Shown: piece by piece, positions 23,231-31,763 of the stretch
Layout: each line of letters opens with the position of its first letter
How positions within the stretch are numbered: position 1 is the stretch's first letter
From: Rickettsia typhi
GTDB lineage: Bacteria > Pseudomonadota > Alphaproteobacteria > Rickettsiales > Deianiraeaceae
Direction of reading: 5' to 3'
DNA length: 33,976 nucleotides
Assembly: GCA_945889175.1 (NCBI GenBank)
Contig: CAMDBF010000009.1
Location: forward strand, 1-33,976
Notes under the pieces: generated by a model
Databases searched by the model: none
What the model was told of the DNA's origin: nothing
The model's input: only the letters and a program-made list of their open reading frames with translations
Program-made: the position numbers and the translations under genes

Positions 23231-24913
23231 GTGTCGAACATCTCTGAGAGTTACCTAGGAATTGATTTTTTTAATGCAAATCCAAAAAAGTTTTGTTTCA
23301 TCCCGCTTGGAGGGGCTAACGAAATTGGAATGAATTTTAATCTTTACTTTCACAACGGCAAATTTTTACTTATCGATTGCGGCATAGGATTTGCTGGGGG
23401 CGATATTAACGGGGTTGATATAGTTTTACCAAATATTGATTTTTTGGTAAAAAATAAAATCAAACTTTCTGGTATTGTAATTACTCATATTCACGAGGAT
23501 CACATAGGTGCAATACCTTACATGTGGGACAGGCTTAGATGCAGAATTTATGCAACTAAGCTTGCTGCTGAGTTTTTAAGGGAAAAAATTAGCGATTGCT
23601 ACTTTAAAAAAGAGGTTGAGGTTAAAATTATCGATTCTTCAAAGCCTGTTAGCATTGATGGCTTTCACATGGATTTAGTTGGCATCACACACTCCGTGCC
23701 AGAGATGCAAGGTATTTTTATTGATTCGCCATATGGAAAAATCTTTCACACCGGCGACTGGAAGATAGACAAGCACCCCGTTGCAGGTGAAGAGACTGAT
23801 TTTAAAAAAATTAAAGAATTGTCAAAAAATGGAGTCTATGCAATGGTTTGCGATTCAACAAATGTATTTAACGAGGGATACTCTGGCTCGGAGGGTGACC
23901 TTGAAAAAGAATTTATAAAGCTTGTTAAAGACTATCAAGATGGATGTGTATTTATTACGACATTTGCATCAAACATTGCAAGGCTACATACTATATCTAA
24001 TGTTGCAAAAAAAACTGGTAGAAAGCTTTTTATTTCAGGCAGATCGATTGAAAGAATTGTTAAGGTTGCAAAAAAGTCTGGCTATCTTGATGAATGCGTT
24101 GAGTTCTTGGATCAAAGAGATTTTTCAAGCGTTCCAAGATATAATGCAATTGTTATTTGCACTGGCTGTCAGGGCGAAGAACTTGCATCGCTTACTAAAA
24201 TTGCAAGTGGACAAAGTAAATATGTAAATATTAAAAAAGGGGATGTTGTTTTGTTCTCTTCAAAAGTTATACCAGGTAATGATAAAAAAATCTTCTCCAT
24301 TTACAACATGCTAGCTTTGTTAAACATTGATGTTATAACCGAAAAAACAAACAAAATACATGTATCAGGTCACCCAAACAGGGAGGAGCTTAGAAAGATG
24401 TATTCAGTTGTAAAACCAGAATACGCTATTCCTGTTCACGGCGAACCTGCTCACTTAAGAGAGCACTGTTTATTTGCCAAAGAAATTGGTATTAAAAACA
24501 CTTGTAGGGTCAAAAATGGCGATGTATTTGAATTTGGGGAGCATGGCATTAAAAAAATTGGAGTTGTTAAAAATGGCTACGATGTTGTAGATGGCACTAT
24601 AGTTAGGTCAAAAGAATCTATTGTACTTAAGGAAAGGGATGTGGTTGCCAAGTCTGGCATTTTTATTTGCGTACTAAGAGAGTTAAAAAAAGATATTGAT
24701 ATTGAGATTCTATCTGATGGTTTTTTAAACCCGAAGGAAGACAAGGGAATCTTTTACACTATTAAGCAAAATGTAATTGATTTAATTCATGATCTTGTTA
24801 AGGCTGGAGCATTGCACGACAAGGCACATTTTTGCGATTCTTTACAAAAAAGTATTGCAAAATTATGTCTACGCAAAACTGGCAAGGCACCTTTGGTAAA
24901 GATATTATTTTAA
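23231..24913 (+). CDS. rnj: Ribonuclease J
   Basis: 560-residue metallo-beta-lactamase/beta-CASP ribonuclease with 5'-3' exonuclease and endonuclease activity in RNA maturation and decay. The metal motif HIHEDH is at 86-91, the N-terminal FIPLGGANEIGMN is typical, and VCDSTNVFNEGYSGSE near 205 and the beta-CASP HVSGHPNREEL and YAIPVHGEP segments are present. The start is GTG 23231, directly before the usual N-terminal sequence. It reads divergently from mdh across a 292-nt gap with a strong inverted repeat. Confidence 0.95.
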   Translation: MSNISESYLGIDFFNANPKKFCFIPLGGANEIGMNFNLYFHNGKFLLIDCGIGFAGGDINGVDIVLPNIDFLVKNKIKLSGIVITHIHEDHIGAIPYMWDRLRCRIYATKLAAEFLREKISDCYFKKEVEVKIIDSSKPVSIDGFHMDLVGITHSVPEMQGIFIDSPYGKIFHTGDWKIDKHPVAGEETDFKKIKELSKNGVYAMVCDSTNVFNEGYSGSEGDLEKEFIKLVKDYQDGCVFITTFASNIARLHTISNVAKKTGRKLFISGRSIERIVKVAKKSGYLDECVEFLDQRDFSSVPRYNAIVICTGCQGEELASLTKIASGQSKYVNIKKGDVVLFSSKVIPGNDKKIFSIYNMLALLNIDVITEKTNKIHVSGHPNREELRKMYSVVKPEYAIPVHGEPAHLREHCLFAKEIGIKNTCRVKNGDVFEFGEHGIKKIGVVKNGYDVVDGTIVRSKESIVLKERDVVAKSGIFICVLRELKKDIDIEILSDGFLNPKEDKGIFYTIKQNVIDLIHDLVKAGALHDKAHFCDSLQKSIAKLCLRKTGKAPLVKILF

Positions 24914-24955
24914 ACAATACAAACCAAAAAACAAAAGAAAAACAAAAAGCTTTGC

Positions 24956-24984
24956 TTGAAAATGATTATTTTTTAAGCTATAAT
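24956..24984 (+). promoter_or_regulatory. Sigma70-type promoter of tolQ-tolR
   Basis: TTGAAA (24956-24961), 17-nt spacer, perfect TATAAT (24979-24984), with about 48 nt of leader to the GTG start of tolQ. Confidence 0.65.
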
Positions 24985-25038
24985 CATTTATTAGATTGTG
25001 ATTTTGTATTTTGATATTTACATTTATAATTACCCCTT

Positions 25039-25737
25039 GTGAGTGTTTTTGAAGGCTTTAAAGAAGTATTTGTAGGGCTTGGAATATCAGCCTACCCCCT
25101 TGCCATATGCTCGGTTTTATTAGTAACAATACTAATGGAAAGATTTTATTTTTTATTTTTTGTTGCAAGACCAGTTCATTTAAAGCTTGACCCAGCCCTC
25201 ATTCGAAAATCTAATACAATAATATACTCTTTAATAAACGAGCTTATTTCGGTTAAAAGCCTTACAAAAGACAAAAGGGACGAGGTGATGTCAATATCAT
25301 TTAGCATAGCAAAAAGACAGTTAAGAATGGGGCTTGGTTTGTTAAAATTTATAGGCACAATTGCTCCAATGTTTGGTATTTTAGGTAATGTACTTGGTAT
25401 GGTTAATGCCTTTACTGCAATACAACAAGGGGGCGGAACTATCAATCCAGTTATGGTATCCGAGGGTTTAAAAGAGGCAATGTACACAACTGCCGTTGGT
25501 ATAGGGGTTGCTATACCTGCTTTGTTCTGCGAATTTTATTTTGGTTTTATGTCAGACTCAAGGCTAGAAAACTACCTTAACTACATAAATAGAGTAAATA
25601 TTAAAATTGATCATCAAAAAACTCAGGCAATAGCAAAAAAAGCACAAACAGCTAACGCACCTACGCCATCTCAGGGTGGATTATCAAGGCCAAGTGGATT
25701 AAGCGGTGGCTTAAGCGCAAGAAAATTTGCACAATAA
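25039..25737 (+). CDS. tolQ: TolQ/ExbB-family proton channel subunit
   Basis: 232 residues, GTG start. Membrane segments are near 13-40, 107-130 and 152-175, with the family motif TIAPMFGILGNVLGMVNAF in the second and a TTAVGIGVAIPALFCEF third segment. It forms the proton-driven motor with the TolR-like protein encoded next (11-nt overlap with its open frame), in Tol-Pal-type envelope constriction or TonB-type energisation. The C-terminal 35 residues are low-complexity Gly/Ser/Pro-rich. No tolA, tolB or pal is present nearby, so the Tol rather than Exb assignment is by analogy. Confidence 0.85.
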   Translation: MSVFEGFKEVFVGLGISAYPLAICSVLLVTILMERFYFLFFVARPVHLKLDPALIRKSNTIIYSLINELISVKSLTKDKRDEVMSISFSIAKRQLRMGLGLLKFIGTIAPMFGILGNVLGMVNAFTAIQQGGGTINPVMVSEGLKEAMYTTAVGIGVAIPALFCEFYFGFMSDSRLENYLNYINRVNIKIDHQKTQAIAKKAQTANAPTPSQGGLSRPSGLSGGLSARKFAQ

Positions 25738-25768
25738 CAATAATAAATATGACATTTATTTCCTTAAG

Positions 25769-26206
25769 ATGATTAAAATGGATAACGATAAAGGCAGTGA
25801 TGATGGTCACTTAAACTTACCATTTTTAGTGCCAATGCTTGACATGGTTTTGATATTATTATTCTTTTTTATAATGATGTCAAATACCGCACAAAATGTT
25901 TTCGACATTAAGCTACCATCGCCAGATAAAGCCTACAGCAAAGCCTATACGCCGCCAAAAGAGACAATTTTGAAAATTGCAATAAAATCAGATGGCTTCT
26001 ATATCAACGAAACATCAATATCTAACTACGATGATTTCACTGCAAAAATGATTGAGCAAATCGCTAATACCGAAGGCGGCAAGGAGGCTTTAAGAATAAC
26101 GGTTGCAAGCGATAAGCAAGTGGAGGTTCAAAGCTTTTTAAAGGTTATGACATTTCTTAAAAACCAAGGACTTGAAAAAGTTGACATCATCATGGGATCT
26201 AACTAG
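25769..26206 (+). CDS. tolR: TolR/ExbD-family protein
   Basis: One N-terminal membrane segment (PFLVPMLDMVLILLFFFIMM) has the conserved Asp thought to carry protons in the TolQR/ExbBD motor. A periplasmic domain follows, with the expected ExbD repeats (ILKIAIKSDGFYIN, then LRITVASDKQVEVQSFLKVM). The start at ATG 25769 gives 145 residues; ATG 25778 is also possible, and the open frame begins at a TTG at 25727 inside tolQ. It follows tolQ directly and is presumably one operon with it. Confidence 0.85.
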   Translation: MIKMDNDKGSDDGHLNLPFLVPMLDMVLILLFFFIMMSNTAQNVFDIKLPSPDKAYSKAYTPPKETILKIAIKSDGFYINETSISNYDDFTAKMIEQIANTEGGKEALRITVASDKQVEVQSFLKVMTFLKNQGLEKVDIIMGSN

Positions 26207-26245
26207 CTATCATACTCTAATATATTAATGTAATAAAGATAAATT

Positions 26246-27139
26246 ATGCAAAAAAGAATTCTGGTCTTGGGTGGTTCTGGCTTTATAGGCTGTGAGCTTG
26301 TCCATTTGTTATTAAAAAACGATTTTCTTGTAACTGTCGTTTGCAGTAATTTAACCAAGGTGCAAAAATGCCTACCAAAAAATCTAAATTTAACAATTAA
26401 GATAATTGACATATTCCACAAGCCTAGCTTGAAGGCTGCAATCGAAAATAGTGACTTTATTGTCAATCTTATAGGTAAGCTTTATGAGATTAAAAAAAAT
26501 GATTTTTACAAATTTCACACTCATTTTCCATCTCTGCTTGCAAGTGTCATGCAAGAAAATCAAAGATTAATACATATATCAGCCCTTGGTATTGAATCAT
26601 CTTGCAAAACTTCGATATATGCAAAAACAAAGCTTGATGGTGAGATGCAGATTTGTCAAAATTCTAAAAACTATTCCATTATAAGACCTAGCGTTGTTTT
26701 TGGAAATAAGGATAATTTTTTTAATCTGTTTAGCAGGATGTCAAAATTTTCACCATTTTTACCTTTAATAGGTGGTGGCAAAACAGATTTTATGCCAATT
26801 TATGTTGGCGATTTAATTAGCGCAATACTTGCAATAATTAACAATCAAAACCTCTGCCATAACAATATAATGGAGGCAGCAGGACCGGATCTTGCAAGCT
26901 TTAAATCTATAATAGAATTTATACTAAATGCAAAGCAACGCAAAAGAATACTCATTAATTTACCCTTTGCTCTAGCAAAACTTGAGGCAAGGTTGCTTAA
27001 TTTGTTTAAAATAATGCTTTTAACCTGCGATCAAGTGGAGCTATTAAAGTATGATAACAAAAGGAGTGATAAGCATGACAACATAGATACTATAATCGGT
27101 AACTTAACTAGCTACAAAACAATTAAGCCTTATTTTTAG
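26246..27139 (+). CDS. NDUFA9-like NAD-dependent epimerase (complex I accessory/assembly factor)
   Basis: 297-residue atypical short-chain dehydrogenase. The N-terminal Rossmann motif VLGGSGFIG is present, and the signature HISALGIESSCKTSIYAKTKLDGE with Tyr-x3-Lys follows. RPSVVFGNKDNFFNLFSRMSK and GGGKTDFMPIYVGDL are typical of the NDUFA9/39 kDa group of alphaproteobacterial and mitochondrial complex I accessory proteins. Its likely role is stabilising NADH dehydrogenase, but no nuo gene is in this window. It is convergent with mlaA, 7 nt apart. Confidence 0.8.
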   Translation: MQKRILVLGGSGFIGCELVHLLLKNDFLVTVVCSNLTKVQKCLPKNLNLTIKIIDIFHKPSLKAAIENSDFIVNLIGKLYEIKKNDFYKFHTHFPSLLASVMQENQRLIHISALGIESSCKTSIYAKTKLDGEMQICQNSKNYSIIRPSVVFGNKDNFFNLFSRMSKFSPFLPLIGGGKTDFMPIYVGDLISAILAIINNQNLCHNNIMEAAGPDLASFKSIIEFILNAKQRKRILINLPFALAKLEARLLNLFKIMLLTCDQVELLKYDNKRSDKHDNIDTIIGNLTSYKTIKPYF

Positions 27140-27146
27140 TTGCAGA

Positions 27147-28001
27147 CTACAGATAGTTAGCTAACTTATTGCCATAGTAAATTTGGTTGAGGTAAGTTGT
27201 TTTTACTAATTTTTGTTGCTCTTGTTTTTGAGCCTTACGAATAGCTTTTTGCTTCAACTCTCTATCGGCTCTTGCAATAAAAAAAGATCTTTGAGTCACA
27301 TACATATCAAGAGAGGATTTTCTCGCAGATGTTATTATAGAATCAAAATCAGCACGAGCGGTAATTATAGTGTTTGGAAGCCTAAATTCGTTAATCCTAC
27401 GAAGCTCCGAGCTAAGGCTATAGGGAGTATAAACAAAGGATTGGGCAAAAGATCCTGCATCGATGAGATTTCCAGGCATTCCCCCTATTGGGCTAATAAA
27501 ATATGGTCCATTTGGCATACCAAAACTTCGCAGTACGTCGGCAAAATCTAGATTGGCCTCCTCTATTTGCATTTGAGTTGCAATATCCTTTGCAAAAAAT
27601 ACACCAAAGGTTAAATGCATAAAAAGCCTGTTAATTGCAAGCCCAAAAGACTCACTATCCCTAGCTAACACAGAGTTTGCAATAACCACTGGATAACCCA
27701 ATGTTGAACGAAGGCTTGTTAGCTTTGTTTGCACTAAGCTAGGGGCTATAAATAAATAAGTTTTTGCAATGTTTGATAGAAGATATTTGTCAAAGTTATC
27801 GTAGAAGAAAAATGTTTTGCGATTAATTTTTTCAAGAGGATCGCTTATGCTATCCTTGGGTTTTGCCTTTTGCTTTGCGGAATAAGATGTCAAAAAATCA
27901 TCATCCTCATCATCTTTAGCCATTGCAGTTTGAAAAAAACATAAGATGAGGCTTGCAATAATGCAGTAGAGACATCTTAGTAAAGATTTTAACATTATCA
28001 A
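27147..28001 (-). CDS. mlaA: MlaA/VacJ-family outer membrane phospholipid-transport protein
   Basis: 284 residues. It has an N-terminal signal (hydrophobic 13-24, then QTAMA, an SPase I-like site), with no clear lipobox before residue 30. The MlaA core is visible: SDPLEKINRKTFFFYDNFDKYLL near 52, then RLFMHLTFGVFFAKDIATQMQIEE near 125-148, DFADVLRSFGMPNGPYFISPIGG near 150-175. MlaA is usually an outer membrane lipoprotein that removes mislocalised phospholipid. The C-terminal 40 residues are very basic and helical. Other mla genes are not adjacent. Confidence 0.85.
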   Translation of the reverse strand: MIMLKSLLRCLYCIIASLILCFFQTAMAKDDEDDDFLTSYSAKQKAKPKDSISDPLEKINRKTFFFYDNFDKYLLSNIAKTYLFIAPSLVQTKLTSLRSTLGYPVVIANSVLARDSESFGLAINRLFMHLTFGVFFAKDIATQMQIEEANLDFADVLRSFGMPNGPYFISPIGGMPGNLIDAGSFAQSFVYTPYSLSSELRRINEFRLPNTIITARADFDSIITSARKSSLDMYVTQRSFFIARADRELKQKAIRKAQKQEQQKLVKTTYLNQIYYGNKLANYL

Positions 28002-28008
28002 ATCTTAA

Positions 28009-28956
28009 TTAATGATGCGTCTCGATGTACTTTAACGCATCAAGTGCAGCCATACATCCTGAACCTGCGGCAGTTATTGCCTGTCTGTATCTTTTATCAA
28101 ACACATCACCTGCAGCCAAAACACCTTCAATATTTGTAATGCTTGTACCAGCAACAACTTTTATATACCCTTCGCCATCCATTTCCAGACCTGTATTTTG
28201 AAAAATATCAGTTGCAGGCTTGTGACCTATGGCAATAAAAAGACCATCAAGTTTCAGATCTTTTTTATCCCCGCCGTTTGTACTGTTAAGAACCAAGCCT
28301 TGCACTTTTTTTGGAGACTGCGAACCGTAGACATTGTCAAGCTCGTAGTTATATAAAATTTCAATCTTAGGGTTAGCAAGCAATCTATCCTGCAAGATTT
28401 TTTCGGCCTTAAACTTGTCCTTACGGTGAATCAAGTACACTTTGGAAGCGTGGTTTGTAAGATACAAAGCCTCTTCAACTGCAGTGTTTCCACCGCCAAT
28501 AACCCCAACAACCTTGTTTTTAAAAAAGAAGCCATCACAGGTAGCGCACCCACTAACACCAAAGCCTCTAAACTCCTGCTCTGTAGGGTTGTTAAGCCAT
28601 TTTGCCTGAGCACCAGTTGCGATGATAACAGATTTTGCTTTATAAATAGTGCCAGAGTCCGTTGATAGAGTAAAAGGACTTTTTGTAAAATCAACCGAAG
28701 AGACAAAATCACTAACAAATTCAGTACCAACATGTTCAGCCTGTTTTTTCATTTGCTCCATAAGCCACGGACCCTGAATAACCTCTGCAAAACCGGGGTA
28801 GTTTTCAACCTCTGTTGTTGTGGTAAGCTGCCCGCCCTCCTGATAGCCAGAGATTAGAATTGGTTCTAAGTTTGATCTGGCAGCATAAATTGCAGCACTG
28901 TATCCTGCGGGCCCTGAGCCTATAATTACAAGATTGCACTCTCTAATATTTGACAT
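28009..28956 (-). CDS. trxB: Thioredoxin-disulfide reductase
   Basis: 315-residue FAD/NADPH enzyme that reduces thioredoxin. The FAD motif IIGSGPAGYSAAIYAAR is at 11-27, the redox pair is C137-A-T-C140 (SGCATCDG), and the NADPH loop VIGGGNTAVEEA begins near 152. The final segment (GVLAAGDVFDKRYRQAITAAGSGCMAALDA) is typical. Length is normal. It lies 7 nt upstream of mlaA on the same strand, so the two may be co-transcribed. Confidence 0.96.
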   Translation of the reverse strand: MSNIRECNLVIIGSGPAGYSAAIYAARSNLEPILISGYQEGGQLTTTTEVENYPGFAEVIQGPWLMEQMKKQAEHVGTEFVSDFVSSVDFTKSPFTLSTDSGTIYKAKSVIIATGAQAKWLNNPTEQEFRGFGVSGCATCDGFFFKNKVVGVIGGGNTAVEEALYLTNHASKVYLIHRKDKFKAEKILQDRLLANPKIEILYNYELDNVYGSQSPKKVQGLVLNSTNGGDKKDLKLDGLFIAIGHKPATDIFQNTGLEMDGEGYIKVVAGTSITNIEGVLAAGDVFDKRYRQAITAAGSGCMAALDALKYIETHH

Positions 28957-28967
28957 ATAGATATATA

Positions 28968-29144
28968 CTAATTAACAAATGATGTTTCGCAGTAGGGGCA
29001 CTTTGCAAAACCCTCTATTAGCTTTAAATAAACTTTGGGATGAGGCACCTCCTTGCCATCAAAAACACCGTTGCACGCAACTTGCTTTACATTTTGTTCT
29101 ACTTTTACTGTAGAACTTTGTTCAAACTCACTACAATTATTCAT
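28968..29144 (-). CDS. Zinc-finger (zf-CHCC) protein of NDUFS6 type
   Basis: A 58-residue small gene between trxB and rne. The motif C24-x10-H35-x13-C49-P-Y-C52 (QVACNG, PHPKVYL, KCPYCETSFV) is that of the CHCC zinc-binding domain of the 13-kDa complex I subunit NDUFS6 and its alphaproteobacterial homologues. About 1-20 is a Glu/Ser/Val-rich lead. Start ATG 29144, stop TAG 28970-28968. With the NDUFA9-like gene it is a second complex I accessory protein in this window. Confidence 0.75.
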   Translation of the reverse strand: MNNCSEFEQSSTVKVEQNVKQVACNGVFDGKEVPHPKVYLKLIEGFAKCPYCETSFVN

Positions 29145-29160
29145 ACAAAATATATATAAA

Positions 29161-31002
29161 TTACCTAGCTGCTCTTTGCAAGCCTAATGCTTTTAAAATT
29201 TTATCAAACATACCAGCACCATTGCTTGGTGATTGCTTGATGTTGTTAATGTTAAGGTTCATACTTCTAGAACCCGCCATTTCAATAACATCTGGATTTG
29301 TGTCGCTATTATAGCCTTTTTGCCCCTCAAATGTAATCCAAAAGTTTTCGTCCTTGTCGCTTTTACCAGCGTGAATAAAAACCATGACGCCATATGTTTT
29401 TTCAATCTCATAAAGCGAGGCTCTTTTGTAGTTAAGTATGTAAGATGCAAGGGATTGAGTTGTATTAACAACTGCACCATCCGCTGAGCCACCGTTTTTA
29501 ACAACCTCATCTCTAATTGAGGAATCTATGTTTCTTAGAAGGCTCAAAGCTATGTATTCAAGCGACTTAATAAAGCTTGCCCCGTTACATGTTGGGCATG
29601 GATTACCTGCGAGTTCAAAAAAGCTTGGTCTCGTTCTTTGTCTTGAGATTTCAAGCAAGCCAAATTGACTAATTCTACCAACCTGCACTCTTACTCTGTC
29701 TTTTGCCATCACGGTTCTAAGCTTTCTTTCGATTGACTTTTTGTTTGAAAACCTCATCATGTCGATAAAATCGACAACTATAAGCCCAGATAGGTTTCTT
29801 AGTCTTATTTGTCTTGCAATTTCATCGGCTGCCTCAAGGTTTGTTTTTGTTGCAGTCTCCTCTATGTCCTGCTCGTTTGTTGCACGGCCAGAGTTAATGT
29901 CTATGGCAACTAAAGCCTCGGTCTGCTGAATAACAAGTGAACCACCAGATGGTAGATTAACCTTTGTATTAAAGAGCTGGGCAATTTTGTCTTCAACCCC
30001 GTATCTTGTAAAAACTGGTGACTTACCGTAGTAATTAATAAGATTTACCCCGCTTGAATCGCTTATGTCGTGCAGATAGTTTTTGACATCTCTATAGCCT
30101 TGGTCACCCTCAACAATAATCTCACTAACCTGCGGGTCAAAGTAATCTCTAACAGCCCTTCTAAGTATATTGTCCTCCTCGTGAATAAAAGATGGAGCAT
30201 CGGATTTTAGAGTTTTGTCCCTTATCGAGTTCCATAAATTTAGTAAATACTCGCAGTCTTTTTTTAAATCGTTGTCAGGTACACTCTCGGCAGCGGTTCT
30301 TGCAACAACACTTGAAGTAATAGGTATTGAGAATGATGTTAGTATCGACTTAATTCTTCTTCTTTCATCTGCTTCGGCAATTTTACGAGATATACCGTTG
30401 CCTTTAAGGCTATTTGGCATAAAAACCAAAAACCTTCCAGCAAGAGATAGGTATGTTGTTAAGGTTGCACCCTTGTTACCCCTTTCTTCCTTTAAAACTT
30501 GAACGAGTAATAATTGATCCTTATGAATCACATCGGATATTTTGTATCTTTTGCTTTTAATAATATTTTCAAATTTTCTCAAGTCGTAGCTGGACTCCTG
30601 TGCTATATTATCCTTTACCGAGTCAAGAATTGTCTTATCATTTTTTTCTTCATCGTCGTGAGATTGTCTAGGCTCATCGTCTTGATATCCATCGTCAAAG
30701 TCCGATTTCATTTGCTTAATGATATCCTGCTTGTCTTCCTGCGAAATTTGGTAGTAGTCAGGATGTATCTCTGAAAATGGTAAAAAGCCATTTTTACCAA
30801 CACCAAAGTCAACAAATGCAGCTTGCAAGGCTTGTTCAATTCTTACTACTTTTGCAAGATAGATGTTACCACGAACTTGGTTTCTGTCCTTTAGTGCAAA
30901 ATCAAGATTTTCAAGCTCACCATCAATTGTAGTGGCAACTCTTATGTTTTTTTCGTGGACTGTGTCGATTATAATGCGTTTTTTAGGTATTTTTTGGTTC
31001 AT
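29161..31002 (-). CDS. rne: Ribonuclease E/G
   Basis: 613 residues, without the long C-terminal degradosome scaffold of enterobacterial RNase E. The S1 domain occupies about 44-165 (RGNIYLAKVVRIEQALQAAF) with an Asp/Glu-rich insert at about 84-146. The catalytic Asp pair is D368 (VAIDINSGRA) and D411 (IVVDFIDM), and the zinc-link CPTC is at 469-472. It cleaves AU-rich single-stranded RNA, processing rRNA, tRNA and mRNA. The body length is between RNase G and RNase E, so the RNase E or G name is open. A perfect -35 lies upstream with a leader of about 115 nt. Confidence 0.93.
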   Translation of the reverse strand: MNQKIPKKRIIIDTVHEKNIRVATTIDGELENLDFALKDRNQVRGNIYLAKVVRIEQALQAAFVDFGVGKNGFLPFSEIHPDYYQISQEDKQDIIKQMKSDFDDGYQDDEPRQSHDDEEKNDKTILDSVKDNIAQESSYDLRKFENIIKSKRYKISDVIHKDQLLLVQVLKEERGNKGATLTTYLSLAGRFLVFMPNSLKGNGISRKIAEADERRRIKSILTSFSIPITSSVVARTAAESVPDNDLKKDCEYLLNLWNSIRDKTLKSDAPSFIHEEDNILRRAVRDYFDPQVSEIIVEGDQGYRDVKNYLHDISDSSGVNLINYYGKSPVFTRYGVEDKIAQLFNTKVNLPSGGSLVIQQTEALVAIDINSGRATNEQDIEETATKTNLEAADEIARQIRLRNLSGLIVVDFIDMMRFSNKKSIERKLRTVMAKDRVRVQVGRISQFGLLEISRQRTRPSFFELAGNPCPTCNGASFIKSLEYIALSLLRNIDSSIRDEVVKNGGSADGAVVNTTQSLASYILNYKRASLYEIEKTYGVMVFIHAGKSDKDENFWITFEGQKGYNSDTNPDVIEMAGSRSMNLNINNIKQSPSNGAGMFDKILKALGLQRAAR

Positions 31003-31120
31003 ACAAACTTAAATTCAAAAATCTTTTGATCATATTATGAGTTTTATTTCTAGGCTTTAATAGTAAATCGAGCATCGCTTTATGATTCCGCCGCTCCGTA
31101 AAAATTTTAAGCCTATATAT

Positions 31121-31148
31121 ATTTTGTTAAAAAATAAAGTTTTGTCAA
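31121..31148 (-). promoter_or_regulatory. Possible promoter with long leader for rne
   Basis: On the minus strand a perfect TTGACA (31148-31143), 16-nt spacer and CAAAAT (31126-31121). The -10 box is weak. The leader to the rne ATG would be about 115 nt and includes a GC-rich patch at 31074-31098. Confidence 0.4.
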
Positions 31149-31167
31149 TTTATAATTTATTAATTGT

Positions 31168-31752
31168 TTATAAAGTCTTATAAAATCGCAATACTTTAGA
31201 TAATTTTTTTTCAAAGTCTTTAGTGGATATAAAAAGACTTTCTATGTCGTTATCTTCAACACAATAGTGGATTCTTATAAACTTATCGTTCTCGTTAATT
31301 TCGCTAACTATAGTTGATGGGGTAAGGGTAACCGAGACTGCAAAAATATATAAATTTGACTGCTTATGTAAAAAATGACTTCCAGAATAATCGTAATCAA
31401 AAAAACCACTTTTTAATTTGCCTTTTGTTTTGCAAAAACTTCTAAACATTTGATAAGTTGCTAGAGTTACTTCTTTTGTAATAAAAAAAACATAAAGCAC
31501 TAGACTAAAAAGTTTTGTAAAAATTTTTGACCTATATCTAAGTCTCCAAGCCTGTCTTTTTAACTCAATATGTTTTTTATCCAAGGCAAGCTCTTCGTAT
31601 TTTTTTAAAATTAAACTCTCAACCCTTAAGCAAACTAAGGTTGATACTGCAATTGCTGCAAATAAAAAAGCAAAGTGCAAGGGGGAGAAAACACCCAAAC
31701 TAAAAACAACAAAAAATAACGATGAAATTATTATTATTTCCAAAATCCACAT
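31168..31752 (-). CDS. MnhE/MrpE-like Na+/H+ antiporter subunit, divergent
   Basis: 194 residues. Two N-terminal hydrophobic segments (about 4-20 and 25-43) are followed by a cytoplasmic region. The best family cue is FAVSVTLTPSTIVSEI near 139 with IRIHYCVED after it, which matches the conserved SITLTPGT...VH stretch of MnhE/MrpE. MnhE is one subunit of a seven-part antiporter, none of whose other subunits are near. The N-terminal half is atypical, so this remains a tentative family call. Confidence 0.6.
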   Translation of the reverse strand: MWILEIIIISSLFFVVFSLGVFSPLHFAFLFAAIAVSTLVCLRVESLILKKYEELALDKKHIELKRQAWRLRYRSKIFTKLFSLVLYVFFITKEVTLATYQMFRSFCKTKGKLKSGFFDYDYSGSHFLHKQSNLYIFAVSVTLTPSTIVSEINENDKFIRIHYCVEDNDIESLFISTKDFEKKLSKVLRFYKTL

Positions 31753-31763
31753 TTTTTAAATTA

